64,000 nt of DNA, from NCBI RefSeq assembly GCF_000382225.1, contig NZ_KB907817.1:1-64000 (forward strand), read 5' to 3'. Under the pieces are notes generated by a model. It did not search any database, had not been told where the DNA came from, and saw nothing but the letters and a program-made list of their open reading frames with translations. Numbering within the stretch: position 1 is the stretch's first letter; each line of letters begins with the position of its first letter. A program made the position numbers and the translations under genes. The DNA is from Hymenobacter aerophilus DSM 13606 (GTDB lineage Bacteria > Bacteroidota > Bacteroidia > Cytophagales > Hymenobacteraceae). This document shows, piece by piece, positions 36,130-46,192 of the stretch.

Positions 36130-37173
36130 TTTGTAATCTGCCCGCAGGCCTTCGTAAATCCAGTTGGCGAGGGCCTGGCGGTTGTCGGGGAGCAGGAAGC
36201 GGGGTTGGTCGCGGGCGTTGTGGATGTTGCCCAGCTCCATGAAAACGGCTGGCGCGTGGCTGGTGCGCACTTCGTAGAGCGAGCTGCGGGGCAGCACGTT
36301 GCCCGAGTAGGGGCGGTTGGGCTGGGCGCGGGCGTAGCGGCTGGTGAACACGCGGTGGATGTTGGTAGCCGTGCGCAGGCCCGCTTTGCTGTTGGCGTGG
36401 TGGTAGAAAAACACGTCAATCTTCTGGCCCTGGCTGCGGCTATCCACGTGCAGCGACAGCAGCCGCTGGTAGGCGCCTTTGTGGCGGGCGTATAGCTGGT
36501 TGGCCTGCACCATGCGCTGGCGCAGGCGGGCCAGCTGGTTGAGCGGAATGCGTTGGCGCGGATAGGTCAGCTCGTCACGGTCGATTTTGAGGAACTGCTC
36601 GTCGCGGATGCCGTCGTTTGGGTCCTGCACCAGCATGTACACGGTGGCGCCGTGCTCCATCAGCACCCGGGCCAGGCGCAGCGTTACGTCGTAGGCGTAC
36701 TCATCTTCGGCCAGCAGATGCTTCCCGTACTTGCCCACCGCGCCCGGGTCGGGGCCGCCGTGGCCGGGCGAGAGGTAGAACACGGCCCCGCGCATGGTGC
36801 GGTCGAGCACCCGCACGCGGCTGTATTTGGGGCCGAAGATGGGCGCGTGCAGCACCGAGGCCGAGCTGCCGGCCGGGGTGTGGGACGCCGAAGCGGCCGC
36901 AGGGCCCGCCGATTTACCGCGGGCCGGCAGGCGGTAGGTGCGGCCCGCAATCAGCCCGTTTTTGGCCGTCAGGCGGCCCTGGTTGAGCTGCAGAAACTGC
37001 TGGAAGTGCCGCGCATCGGGCAGGCCGTGGCGGCGCAATAAGGAGTGAGCGCCCTCGCCGGGCCGGGCCACGGCCGTGGGGCCGCGCTGGCTGAAAACAG
37101 GGACGGCGAAAAGACAGAACAGGCAGAAAAAAACAACGAAACGCAAAAGCAGCAACCTTACAGACGAAACCAA
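36121..37173 (-). CDS. N-acetylmuramoyl-L-alanine amidase (Amidase_3)
   Basis: 350 residues with an N-terminal signal (LLLRFVVFFCLFCLFAVPVFS). A LysM-like module (about 38-85, GEGAHSLLRRHGLPDARHFQ ... GLIAGRTYRLP) is followed by the Amidase_3 domain. Zinc ligands and catalytic residues: LSPGHGGPDPGAVG (His), a Glu in LLAEDEYAYDVTLRLA, LSLHVDSR (His) and FMELGNIHNARD (catalytic Glu). It should cleave the stem peptide from peptidoglycan in the periplasm during cell separation or remodelling. Confidence 0.9.
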   Translation of the reverse strand: MVSSVRLLLLRFVVFFCLFCLFAVPVFSQRGPTAVARPGEGAHSLLRRHGLPDARHFQQFLQLNQGRLTAKNGLIAGRTYRLPARGKSAGPAAASASHTPAGSSASVLHAPIFGPKYSRVRVLDRTMRGAVFYLSPGHGGPDPGAVGKYGKHLLAEDEYAYDVTLRLARVLMEHGATVYMLVQDPNDGIRDEQFLKIDRDELTYPRQRIPLNQLARLRQRMVQANQLYARHKGAYQRLLSLHVDSRSQGQKIDVFFYHHANSKAGLRTATNIHRVFTSRYARAQPNRPYSGNVLPRSSLYEVRTSHAPAVFMELGNIHNARDQPRFLLPDNRQALANWIYEGLRADYKGR

Positions 37174-37301
37174 ACGCTGCGCGGCCGCAAAAACCGGGCA
37201 GCAAACGGGCAGCGGGTAAAACGGGCGCTCCGCGCCGGGCCGCCCGCGGGTGCCCGGCGCGGAGCGCCACTGGTACTAAAACGGGCGAAACCGTGCCGCC
37301 G

Positions 37302-37763
37302 CTAAAAGCGGAACAACGGCCGCTCGGGGTTCCAGATGCCCCACGGAATCATCAGCAGCACGATAACCAGCGCCACCGAAAACCAGATGAAGGCCTTCTT
37401 GTGCTTGAGCACCGGGTCGGTGGCTTTTTTCGAGACGATGCGGCCCACCTGCGCAATAATCACAGCCAGAATCATCATCACCAGATGCTCCATGGCGAAG
37501 AAACGGCCCGTGGCGTCCTTCATCACGGCGCTGCCGGCCGTTTCGAAGGCCTTGGCGCCCACCGGGCTCACGAAGTACAGAATCAGGCCCAGCAACAGCT
37601 GCAGGTGCATCGAGCCCACAAAGGAAGCAGCCATGCCGTTATCGGCTCCCACGTAGGGGCGGCGGTTCTGCCAGCCCGAGAAAGCCCGAAAAATGGCAAT
37701 CAGGCCGAAAATGAGCACGAGCCAGCGCGTCCAGGAGTGCAGTAGTAGCAGGGTAGGGTACAT
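37302..37763 (-). CDS. Four-helix cytochrome-b-like membrane protein
   Basis: 153 residues with four hydrophobic helices (about 10-26, 50-68, 92-110, 125-145). His residues near or in helices (LLHSWTRW, GSMHLQLLLG, FAMEHLVMM, LKHKKAF) resemble small b-type cytochromes of Bacteroidetes annotated as cytochrome B. Heme ligation is not shown by sequence alone. Gene neighbours give no pathway. Confidence 0.7.
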   Translation of the reverse strand: MYPTLLLLHSWTRWLVLIFGLIAIFRAFSGWQNRRPYVGADNGMAASFVGSMHLQLLLGLILYFVSPVGAKAFETAGSAVMKDATGRFFAMEHLVMMILAVIIAQVGRIVSKKATDPVLKHKKAFIWFSVALVIVLLMIPWGIWNPERPLFRF

Positions 37764-37865
37764 AGAACGGGGAATTGGTGAAAGGCAAAGGTCGGGGCTG
37801 GCGGGCAGTTTTGCACGCCTGGTGTCAGCTGGCCGGCGCCGGGCCGGTTAAGTCGGGGGAAAAAG

Positions 37866-38465
37866 CTAGTTGCAGCCCGGCAGGGGCTGGTTTTCGGGGC
37901 CGAACAGCGTGGGCGCGGCCTCCTGGCGGTGGCCTTCGAAGGGCAGTATTTTCTCGGCCGTAAACTTTTCGCCTTCCTGCCGCAGAATGGCCAGGTTGGA
38001 GATGCTGAGCTTTAAATCGAAGGTCTGCTGGTTGAGGTACTGCATCACCGGGCCCAGCAGCTCGGGCGTGGTGTCGTGCAGGGCCAGCGAAATATGGGGC
38101 AGCCAGCAGTCGGGCCCGCTGAACTTGTCGGTGCGCAGGCACAGCGGCGCGGTGGCCTGCCGGATGCGGTGGTGCAGCTGGTTGAGCGCGTCGCAACGCA
38201 GCACCGGGATGTAGATAACCGGGTTGGGGCCCGGAAAAATGCCCAGCCCGGTGGTGTGGGCCACAAACGGCCTGGTGTTGCGGGCCACGCCGCGCAGCAC
38301 CTGCCGCAGAGCCGCGCCCTTGCGCACGCCCGCCAGCTGGTAGGTGATGTGCGGGTCGGGCGTGGCCTGCACATCGTCGAGGCCGAACTCGGTTTCCAGG
38401 CTGCGGATGATGGAATTGATGCGGTCGGCGTTCTGCGGATTAAGCAGCGAGGTTATGGCGAGCAT
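37866..38465 (-). CDS. 2H phosphoesterase / 2'-5' RNA ligase-like protein
   Basis: 199 residues with two H-x-T/S motifs: PDPHITYQL (His39, Thr41) and WLPHISLAL (His124, Ser126), the hallmark of the 2H phosphoesterase superfamily (LigT, AKAP18, CPDase). It acts on cyclic or 2',5'-linked nucleotides in relatives; substrate here unknown. Start MLAITSLLNPQ (38465) chosen over 38486 because the fold begins directly at AITSLL. Confidence 0.85.
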   Translation of the reverse strand: MLAITSLLNPQNADRINSIIRSLETEFGLDDVQATPDPHITYQLAGVRKGAALRQVLRGVARNTRPFVAHTTGLGIFPGPNPVIYIPVLRCDALNQLHHRIRQATAPLCLRTDKFSGPDCWLPHISLALHDTTPELLGPVMQYLNQQTFDLKLSISNLAILRQEGEKFTAEKILPFEGHRQEAAPTLFGPENQPLPGCN

Positions 38466-38689
38466 CGGCGAAGAAACTGAAAACACGGTTGGAACGAGAC
38501 CGGCGGCTTAGGGGCGGAGGAAGACAGGTGGCTGACCGCATACTACGCAGAATGCGGCGACGTGGCCGGAAGCGGCCTTGCCACGCCGCCCACGGCGGGC
38601 CGGCAACAGCGAATATACTCGCCGCCGCGTTCGGGCCGCGCCAAAAGCCGGCGGCGTCTTATCTTGAAGCCCCAAACCCACTCGTTTCC

Positions 38690-40342
<1,653 letters not shown>

Positions 40343-40465
40343 GAGCACGGTGTAGGGTGCGGCGCTTGCCCCTGCTCGCCGTTGAACGATTCAACCCCGA
40401 GCCGTTGCTCATCGGGCGCGTACCCGCCTCGCACCCTGCGGTATGGTAACGCGCGCCCAAACCCG

Positions 40466-40473
40466 TACCTTTG
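40466..40473 (+). promoter_or_regulatory. TACCTTTG -7 box for the ABC-F gene
   Basis: A perfect TAnnTTTG match 29 bp upstream of ATG 40503. A palindrome GTTGAA-CGA-TTCAAC lies further upstream at 40381-40395. Confidence 0.5.
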
Positions 40474-40502
40474 CGGCTTCATAGCCTCCGCATAGATAGT
40501 AG

Positions 40503-42413
40503 ATGATTTCCATTTCTGACCTCGATTTCCATTTCGGCTCCCGTACGCTCTACGACAAGGCCAGCCTGCACATCAAGCCCAAGGACAAAATCGGGCTGAT
40601 TGGGCTCAACGGCAAGGGCAAATCCACGTTGCTGCGCATTCTGGTGGGCGAGTACAAGCCCGACGGTGGCTCCATCTCGATGAGCAAGGACGTGAGCCTG
40701 GGCTTCCTGAACCAGGATTTGCTCAGCTACGACTCGCACGAGCCCATCCTGACGGTGGCCATGCAGGCCTTCGGCGACGCGCTGGACATTCAGAAGAAGA
40801 TTGACGAGATTCTGCTGGAGTTCGAAACCAACTATTCCGACGAGCTGGTGGAGAAGCTGGCCGACGCCCAGGAGCGGTTCGAGGCGCTGGGCGGCTACAC
40901 CATGCAGGCCCGCACCGAGGAAATTCTGGAGGGCCTGGGCTTTACCACCGAGGAGTTGCAGCGGCCCCTGAAGCTGTTTTCGGGCGGCTGGCGGATGCGG
41001 GTGATGCTGGCCAAAATCCTGCTCCAGCAACCCTCGCTGCTGCTGCTCGACGAACCCACCAACCACCTCGACCTGCCCAGCATCAAGTGGATTGAAAACT
41101 ACCTGGCCGGCTACGAGGGCGCCGTGATTATCGTGAGCCACGACCGCGAATTCCTCGACCGCACCACCAACACCACCGTGGAGGTGGCCGGCGGCAAGCT
41201 GGTGCCCTACGCCGGCAACTACAGCTACTACCTCGAAGAAAAGGAGGAGCGCAACGCCATTCAGAAGGGCGCCTTCGAGAACCAGCAGGCCCAGATTCGG
41301 CAGGCTGAGCGGTTTATTGAGCGCTTCAAGGCCAAGGCCAGCAAGGCCAAGCAGGCCCAGAGCCGCGTGAAAGCCCTCGACAAGCTGGAGCGCGTGGAGG
41401 ACGTGGCCGCCGCCGATGCCAAGGTGAACATGAAGTTCAACTTCACGGTCAACCCCGGCCGCCACATCCTGCGCATGGAACACGTGGGCAAGAAGTACGG
41501 CGAGAAAATCATCTTTCGCGACACCCACGTGCACATCGAGCGGGGCGACAAAATCGCGCTCATCGGGGCCAACGGCAAGGGCAAATCCACGCTGATGCGG
41601 CTGGTGGCGGGCCAGGAGGCGCCCACCACCGGCAACCACCAGCTGGGCCACAACGTCATCATGTCGTTCTACGCCCAGCACCAGCTCGAAAGCCTGCGCA
41701 TCGAAAACGAGATTTTGCAGGAGATGGTGGAGGCCGGCTCGAAGCGCAATGAAATGGAGCTGCGCTCGGTGCTGGGCTCGTTTCTGTTCAGCGGCGAGGA
41801 GGTCTACAAGAAAATCAAGGTGCTATCAGGCGGCGAGAAAAGCCGGGTGGCGCTGGCCAAAACCCTGATTTCGGAGGCCAACTTCCTGCTGCTCGACGAA
41901 CCGACCAACCACCTCGACATGCAGTCGGTCAACATCCTGATTCAGGCGCTGGAGCAGTACGAGGGCACCTACATCGTCATCAGCCACGACCGGTTTTTCG
42001 TGGAGAACGTGGCCAACAAAATCTGGTTTATCGAGGACTACCAGCTCAAGGAGTACCCCGGCACCTACGCCGAGTACGAGCAGTGGCAGGAAGACCGCGA
42101 GCGGGACGCCAAAAAAGCCGGCCTGCCCAGCCCCTCGGCCAACAAGCCGCTACCCAAAGAGGAGCCCAAAGTAGACCACGCACCCGCCAAAACCCCCTCG
42201 CCCGACCAGAAAAAAGCCCTCAAGGAGCTGGCCGAAGTGGAAAAGAAAATCGACGAGCGCGAAAAGGAGCTGGCCGGGTACGAAAAGCAGCTGGCCGACC
42301 CCAAAATCTACGACAACGCTTCCCAACTCAAGGACGCCACGCTCAAATTCGAGCAGGTGAAAAAGGAGTTGGCCCAGCTCAACGACCGGTGGGAAATGCT
42401 GGCTGAGGTGTAG
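40503..42413 (+). CDS. ABC-F family ATPase
   Basis: 636 residues, two ATP-binding cassettes in one chain without membrane segments. Walker A motifs GLNGKGKSTLLR and GANGKGKSTLMR, signatures LFSGGWRMR and LSGGEKSRVALAKTL, and two LLLDEPTNHLD Walker B motifs. An inter-domain P-site linker (about 245-310, rich in Lys/Glu) and a C-terminal coiled coil (about 570-632) resemble Uup/YdiF-type ABC-F proteins, which act on ribosomes. It ends at an intrinsic terminator. Confidence 0.95.
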   Translation: MISISDLDFHFGSRTLYDKASLHIKPKDKIGLIGLNGKGKSTLLRILVGEYKPDGGSISMSKDVSLGFLNQDLLSYDSHEPILTVAMQAFGDALDIQKKIDEILLEFETNYSDELVEKLADAQERFEALGGYTMQARTEEILEGLGFTTEELQRPLKLFSGGWRMRVMLAKILLQQPSLLLLDEPTNHLDLPSIKWIENYLAGYEGAVIIVSHDREFLDRTTNTTVEVAGGKLVPYAGNYSYYLEEKEERNAIQKGAFENQQAQIRQAERFIERFKAKASKAKQAQSRVKALDKLERVEDVAAADAKVNMKFNFTVNPGRHILRMEHVGKKYGEKIIFRDTHVHIERGDKIALIGANGKGKSTLMRLVAGQEAPTTGNHQLGHNVIMSFYAQHQLESLRIENEILQEMVEAGSKRNEMELRSVLGSFLFSGEEVYKKIKVLSGGEKSRVALAKTLISEANFLLLDEPTNHLDMQSVNILIQALEQYEGTYIVISHDRFFVENVANKIWFIEDYQLKEYPGTYAEYEQWQEDRERDAKKAGLPSPSANKPLPKEEPKVDHAPAKTPSPDQKKALKELAEVEKKIDEREKELAGYEKQLADPKIYDNASQLKDATLKFEQVKKELAQLNDRWEMLAEV

Positions 42414-42436
42414 CCACCAGCCGCCGCTTAAAACCG

Positions 42437-42478
42437 AAAGCCTCTCCCGAAGCATAGTGCTTTGGGAGAGGCTTTTTT
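42437..42478 (+). terminator. Intrinsic terminator after the ABC-F gene
   Basis: AAAGCCTCTCCC (42437-42448) pairs with GGGAGAGGCTTT (42464-42475), with an inner AAGCA/TGCTT stem, followed by T6. Confidence 0.95.
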
Positions 42479-42501
42479 GCGCATGCCTCGTCCAACGGTT
42501 T

Positions 42502-42613
42502 CGGGCTTGGCGAAGGTGGCAATTTTTACCACAAATGTTGATGCGGAGAATCAATGTTTGATTAACTACAAATGTGCCTGCGGAGCACCAAGCCGCCACT
42601 TTTGCCAAACCCG
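42502..42613. repeat. Imperfect 19-bp inverted repeat, cassette-end-like
   Basis: CGGGCTTGGCGAAGGTGGC (42502-42520) pairs with the complement of 42595-42613 with three transitions. Between them is an approximate direct repeat ACAAATGT-N3-TGCGGAG. Such a folded site is reminiscent of recombination sites of gene cassettes but does not carry the usual attC core. Confidence 0.6.
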
Positions 42614-42614
42614 T

Positions 42615-42858
42615 GTTAGTGGCAGTTTTTATTTTTCAGGTTGTTGTTTCTTTTTCAGTATAAAGCATATGCAGAAAATAAATGTAATTAGGTAAAGAAT
42701 ACCCAATGCAGTTTTTTTGAAAGTGAATGTCTCAAAGTCAAATTCTCGAACCAAAGCAAGTCCAATTGGAAAGGCAAGTAATGCGAAGACGAAGTTAAAG
42801 CCTATTTTATTCTTCATATTTAATGATTACAGTCGGTTCGGCAAAATTGCCACTAACA
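42615..42858. repeat. Inverted repeats flanking a small AT-rich ORF
   Basis: TGTTAGTGGCA (42614-42624) and TGCCACTAACA (42848-42858) are exact 11-bp inverted copies, with further similarity outward (GCCAAACCCG on the left; GGCAACCCGG, reverse complement, on the right). They enclose the ORF at 42629-42817. Confidence 0.65.
42629..42817 (-). CDS. Small two-helix membrane protein in AT-rich insert
   Basis: 62 residues: MKNKIGFNFVFALLAFPIGL, then a polar loop, then a second helix ILYLITFIFCICFIL and a Lys-rich tail KKKQQPEK. Composition is Lys/Ile/Phe-rich and the DNA is far more AT-rich than the surroundings, so it is foreign. Function unknown. Expression is uncertain; a short open frame in AT-rich DNA could be chance, but the enclosing inverted repeats make a mobile cassette plausible. 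Confidence 0.5.
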   Translation of the reverse strand: MKNKIGFNFVFALLAFPIGLALVREFDFETFTFKKTALGILYLITFIFCICFILKKKQQPEK

Positions 42859-42860
42859 TC

Positions 42861-42959
42861 CGGGTTGCCGAAACTCGGCACCTCTGTGAGTTTCGGCAAC
42901 CCGCGCTATGTACGCAAGTAACCTTCGGCAAGCATACCCACGGTGGTATGCTTGCCGAA
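42861..42959. repeat. Two adjacent perfect hairpins
   Basis: Hairpin one: CGGGTTGCCGAAACTC (42861-42876) with 42888-42903. Hairpin two: TTCGGCAAGCATACC (42924-42938) with 42945-42959. Both share TTCGGCAA. No poly-T tail follows, so they are not standard terminators. Confidence 0.85.
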
Positions 42960-43246
42960 ACTCCAGCTTTCTGCATCCAAGCTTACCGAATGAGGAATAT
43001 AATCGGATGAGTCGGATGCTTAGCTTGCAGTAGAAGCAGGGCCACCACACCCCAGCGGGTCCTCAAGTATACAGCGTTTCAGCGGAAACTCCACGCTTTC
43101 GAGGGCGCTTCGGGTTCCGGGCTTGGTTAGGTGCGGTGGTGCAGGGGCGGTTGTGCCATTGAACGGTTGCGTTATGCTCACTAGCCGTCAGCAACGACAC
43201 AAGTGGCTAATGATTCGCGCTGTAGATGCTGAATCTCGCAACTGAT
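42960..43246. other. Intergenic stretch without recognised gene
   Basis: No convincing ORF, promoter or repeat. TCGGATG occurs twice (43003-43019). It separates the cassette-like insert from the SDR gene. Confidence 0.5.
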
Positions 43247-44722
43247 TCACTTGGTCAGAGATTTAGGCCCGCCGTAGTGCACTATGTTCTCAATCATGCC
43301 CTTGAAAATGATGGAGTGGAAGGGCACCATGGCGTACCAATACAGGCGGCCGGCCAGGCCGTGGGGGCGGAAGGCGGCCAGCTGTTCGAGCGTATTGGTG
43401 CCCTCGTTTTCGGGGTCGGGGAGGATGCGGAACTGCAGCCAGGCTTCGCCGGGGAGCTTCATTTCGGCGTAGAGCAGCAGGCGGCCGTGGGCGCGGTCGG
43501 CCACCAGCACGCGCCAGAAGTCGAGCGGGTCGCCGGCGCGCAGGTCGGTGGGCGAGCGGCGGCCCCGGCGCAGGCCCACGCCGCCGGCCAGCTTGTCGAG
43601 CAAACCCCGGATGCGCCAGAGCCAGTCGACCTTGTACCAGCCCCGCTCGCCGCCGATGCTCCACACGTTTTGCAGCACCTGCTGGGGCGGGCGCGTGAAC
43701 GAAACCGTCTGCCGGTCGCGGAACAGGCCGAACTGGGGCATCTGGATGTGGTCCATGAACTGCTTGGGCATCACGCCGCTGCTCAGCGCGTCGCTCCAGC
43801 TGCTCACCACCTCGTTCTGCTCGATGCGCTGGAAGGCCAGCCGCACGGCCGCATCGTAGCTCATGCACTGGTGGGGCACCACGGCCCCGATGCTGCGGGC
43901 CGGGTCGGCCACGGTATCGTTGCGCAGGCTTTCGACCAGGCTCTGGGCCAGCGAAAACGTGGTGCTCGTGACCAGATACAGCCACCACGACGAGAGCCGG
44001 GGCGTGAGCACGGGCACCGTGACGATGTAGCGCCGGAGCCCGCGCGCCTCGGCCAGCCCCAGCAGCATCTGGCGGTAGGTCAGCACGTCGGGCCCGCCAA
44101 TATCGAACGAGCGGCCGAGGCAGGCGGGGTTGCCGAGCACCTGCAGCAGGTAAAACATCACGTCGCGGATGCCGATGGGCTGGCAGCGCGAGTTCAGCCA
44201 GCGCGGCGTCACCATCACGGGCAGCTTCTCCACCAAATCCCGGATAATCTCAAACGACGCCGAGCCCGAGCCGATGATGATGCTGGCCCGCAACACCGTC
44301 AGCTGGGCGGTTTCAACGCGGCGGAGCACTTTCTCGACGGCTTTGCGCGAGCGAAGGTGCACGCTCAGGGCCCGGTCGTTGGCGATGCCCGACAGGTAGA
44401 TAATCTGCCGGCAGCTGGTGTGGCTGAGGTAGCGGCCAAAGCGCCGGGCCGACTGCTGCTCCAGCCGGAAAAAGTCCTTGTCGTGCCCGCTCATAGAGTG
44501 CACCAGGTAGTAGGCTACGTCGATATCGAGCGGCAAATCGGCCAGCGAATCGGGCTTGAGCAGGTCGCCCTCGGCCACCGTGATGCTGGCGCGCAGGCGC
44601 TCCGGAAACTCGAAGCGGCGGGCGTCGCGCACGAGGCAGGTAACGTGGTGGCCCGCCTCAACGAGCAGCGGCAGCAGGCGCTGGCCAATGTAGCCGGTGG
44701 CCCCGGTGAGCAGAATGTGCAT
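43247..44722 (-). CDS. NAD(P)-binding SDR protein fused to DUF2867
   Basis: 491 residues. The N-terminal atypical SDR domain (1-about 300) starts MHILLTGATGYIGQRLLPLL with the GATGYIG nucleotide motif. The C-terminal DUF2867 domain (about 340-485) contains WYKVDWLWRIRGLLDKL, DFWRVLVAD and LPGEAWLQF. Such fusions occur in many bacteria; the reaction is unknown. Start at ATG 44720-44722 gives the Rossmann strand directly. Confidence 0.88.
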   Translation of the reverse strand: MHILLTGATGYIGQRLLPLLVEAGHHVTCLVRDARRFEFPERLRASITVAEGDLLKPDSLADLPLDIDVAYYLVHSMSGHDKDFFRLEQQSARRFGRYLSHTSCRQIIYLSGIANDRALSVHLRSRKAVEKVLRRVETAQLTVLRASIIIGSGSASFEIIRDLVEKLPVMVTPRWLNSRCQPIGIRDVMFYLLQVLGNPACLGRSFDIGGPDVLTYRQMLLGLAEARGLRRYIVTVPVLTPRLSSWWLYLVTSTTFSLAQSLVESLRNDTVADPARSIGAVVPHQCMSYDAAVRLAFQRIEQNEVVSSWSDALSSGVMPKQFMDHIQMPQFGLFRDRQTVSFTRPPQQVLQNVWSIGGERGWYKVDWLWRIRGLLDKLAGGVGLRRGRRSPTDLRAGDPLDFWRVLVADRAHGRLLLYAEMKLPGEAWLQFRILPDPENEGTNTLEQLAAFRPHGLAGRLYWYAMVPFHSIIFKGMIENIVHYGGPKSLTK

Positions 44723-44872
44723 GGGTCTGAGCGGTTAGCTGAAAGCGGGTAGCTGTTAGCTTCCGGGCCGACAGCCGCACAATCTGCCGGCCGGCAGATG
44801 CTGCTTACTATTCAACTCTCAATTCAGACGGCAGGTTTTCCTGTAAAAAGCGAAAGCGGCTTTGGAGTCAGT

Positions 44873-44987
44873 GAACCGTGTAGAGACGCGTCCTCGCGTC
44901 TCAATCGTTGAACAGGACTATTGCACGGCACCGTTGCACCGATTTCGTTCAACGATTGAGACGCGAGGACGCGTCTCTACACGGTTC
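44873..44987. repeat. Perfect 41-bp inverted repeat with GTTGAAC at the stem top
   Basis: Arms 44873-44913 and 44947-44987 are exact reverse complements (GAACCGTGTAGAGACGCGTC... CAATCGTTGAAC). It lies in the 306-bp gap between the globin and SDR genes; the rest of that gap shows nothing recognisable. Confidence 0.97.
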
Positions 44988-45028
44988 ATTTCTGCTGGGC
45001 GGCCGGAAATTCAGGCTAGCGTAGCTGA

Positions 45029-45433
45029 CTACAGAATGGACAGGCCATTCTGGCGGGCCATAGCCATTTTGGCCTGGAACAGGTCGCCCATTTTGCGGGC
45101 GCGGAGCTTGATTTCGGTGGCATTGTCGCCCACGAACATGCTGTCCACGATTTCGCCGAACAGCGCCAGCCACCGCTCGAAGTGCTCCTCACCGATGGGT
45201 AGGTACAGGTGCTTGGCGCCGGGGTTGCCGCGGTAGCCGGCCGCCTGGGCCAGCAGGGCCGCCGTCCAGAAGCGCGTCATGGTATCGAGGTGGGTGGGCC
45301 AGTGGCCGTCGGGGATGCGGGCGGCAAAAACGGGCCCCAGCAGCTCGTCGCGGCGCACTACGGTGTAAAAGGCGTCAATCAGCCGCCGGATATCTTCCTG
45401 GTTGGTGATGTCGGATAGGGCAACGGTTTCCAT
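45029..45433 (-). CDS. Group III truncated hemoglobin
   Basis: 134 residues. IRRLIDAFYTVVRRDELLGPVF carries the B10 Tyr23; proximal His84 is in GEEHFERWLALF; the group-III pattern RFWTAALL and YRGNPGAKHLYLP is clear. Bacterial group III globins bind O2/NO. It is the last gene on the same strand after the nirK set, supporting a role in NO handling. The 133-bp gap to the SCO gene leaves co-transcription open. Confidence 0.93.
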   Translation of the reverse strand: METVALSDITNQEDIRRLIDAFYTVVRRDELLGPVFAARIPDGHWPTHLDTMTRFWTAALLAQAAGYRGNPGAKHLYLPIGEEHFERWLALFGEIVDSMFVGDNATEIKLRARKMGDLFQAKMAMARQNGLSIL

Positions 45434-45566
45434 GGGGCAAGCGGTTTGGGCGGTTATTCAGGGCCGCCGCAAACAGCAGCAGCCGGCACTACAAGGATAC
45501 GGCGGGCGCGGCGAAGCAGCGTATGCGCTGCATCATAACAGCTACACAGTTTGGGCCAGCCGCGGC

Positions 45567-46184
45567 TCATTTAAGCAAGGTTTTGATTTGGCGGATAGTT
45601 TCGTCGGGGTTCACGCCCAGGCCTTCCTGCTGAAAGCGCGGCACGCCGTTTTTGTCCAGCACAATGAGCTTGTTGGCGTGCGAGAAATTACCATCGGCCG
45701 CCTTTTCGTACTGCACATTCAGCAGCACCGACAACGTGCGCACGGCTTCCTCGGAGCCGCGCAGCAGCACCCAGTTTTTGCCCAAATCCTTCTCGGTGGC
45801 GTACTTTTTCAGCTGCGCGGCCGAGTCGCGGGCCACATCGAAGCTGACGAGGGCGTAGTTGATCTGGCCGTCGGCCGCCAGCCGGGTTTCAATGGCCTTC
45901 ATGTCGTCGGTGAGGCGGGGGCAGGCGTAGCCGCAGTTGGTAAACACCATGGCCAGCAACGTGGGCTTGCCGGCCAGCTCGGGCAGGTGCAGTGGCTTCT
46001 TGTCCTGGGTTTCGAAGGTGTCGGGCAGCTGAAACACGCTTTCCGTCGGCAGCCCCGAAACCGGGCGCGTCGTGGTGGGCGCGGGCGCCGCCATTGCCGG
46101 GGCGGTGGCGGCGGCTTCGTCGGGGTTGGTGTTGCAGCCGGCCAGCAGCAGGCCAGCGGCGGCCAGCAGAAGGAGTTGTTTCAT
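45567..46184 (-). CDS. SCO1/SenC family lipoprotein
   Basis: 205 residues. Lipoprotein signal MKQLLLLAAAGLLLAGC (Cys17). Thioredoxin-like fold with copper site Cys84-x3-Cys88 (FTNCGYACP) and His169 (NFSHANKLIVLD). SCO proteins deliver copper or reduce thiols for copper enzymes. It starts 8 bp after the SUMF1 gene downstream of nirK, so copper insertion into NirK is a natural hypothesis. Confidence 0.93.
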   Translation of the reverse strand: MKQLLLLAAAGLLLAGCNTNPDEAAATAPAMAAPAPTTTRPVSGLPTESVFQLPDTFETQDKKPLHLPELAGKPTLLAMVFTNCGYACPRLTDDMKAIETRLAADGQINYALVSFDVARDSAAQLKKYATEKDLGKNWVLLRGSEEAVRTLSVLLNVQYEKAADGNFSHANKLIVLDKNGVPRFQQEGLGVNPDETIRQIKTLLK

Positions 46185-46192
46185 GGAGGAAA

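Noticed and set aside
42484..42625. Integron attC site
   Set aside because: Long-loop inverted repeat looks similar, but GTTAGTG does not fit the GTTRRRY core and no integrase is visible; kept only as cassette-like.
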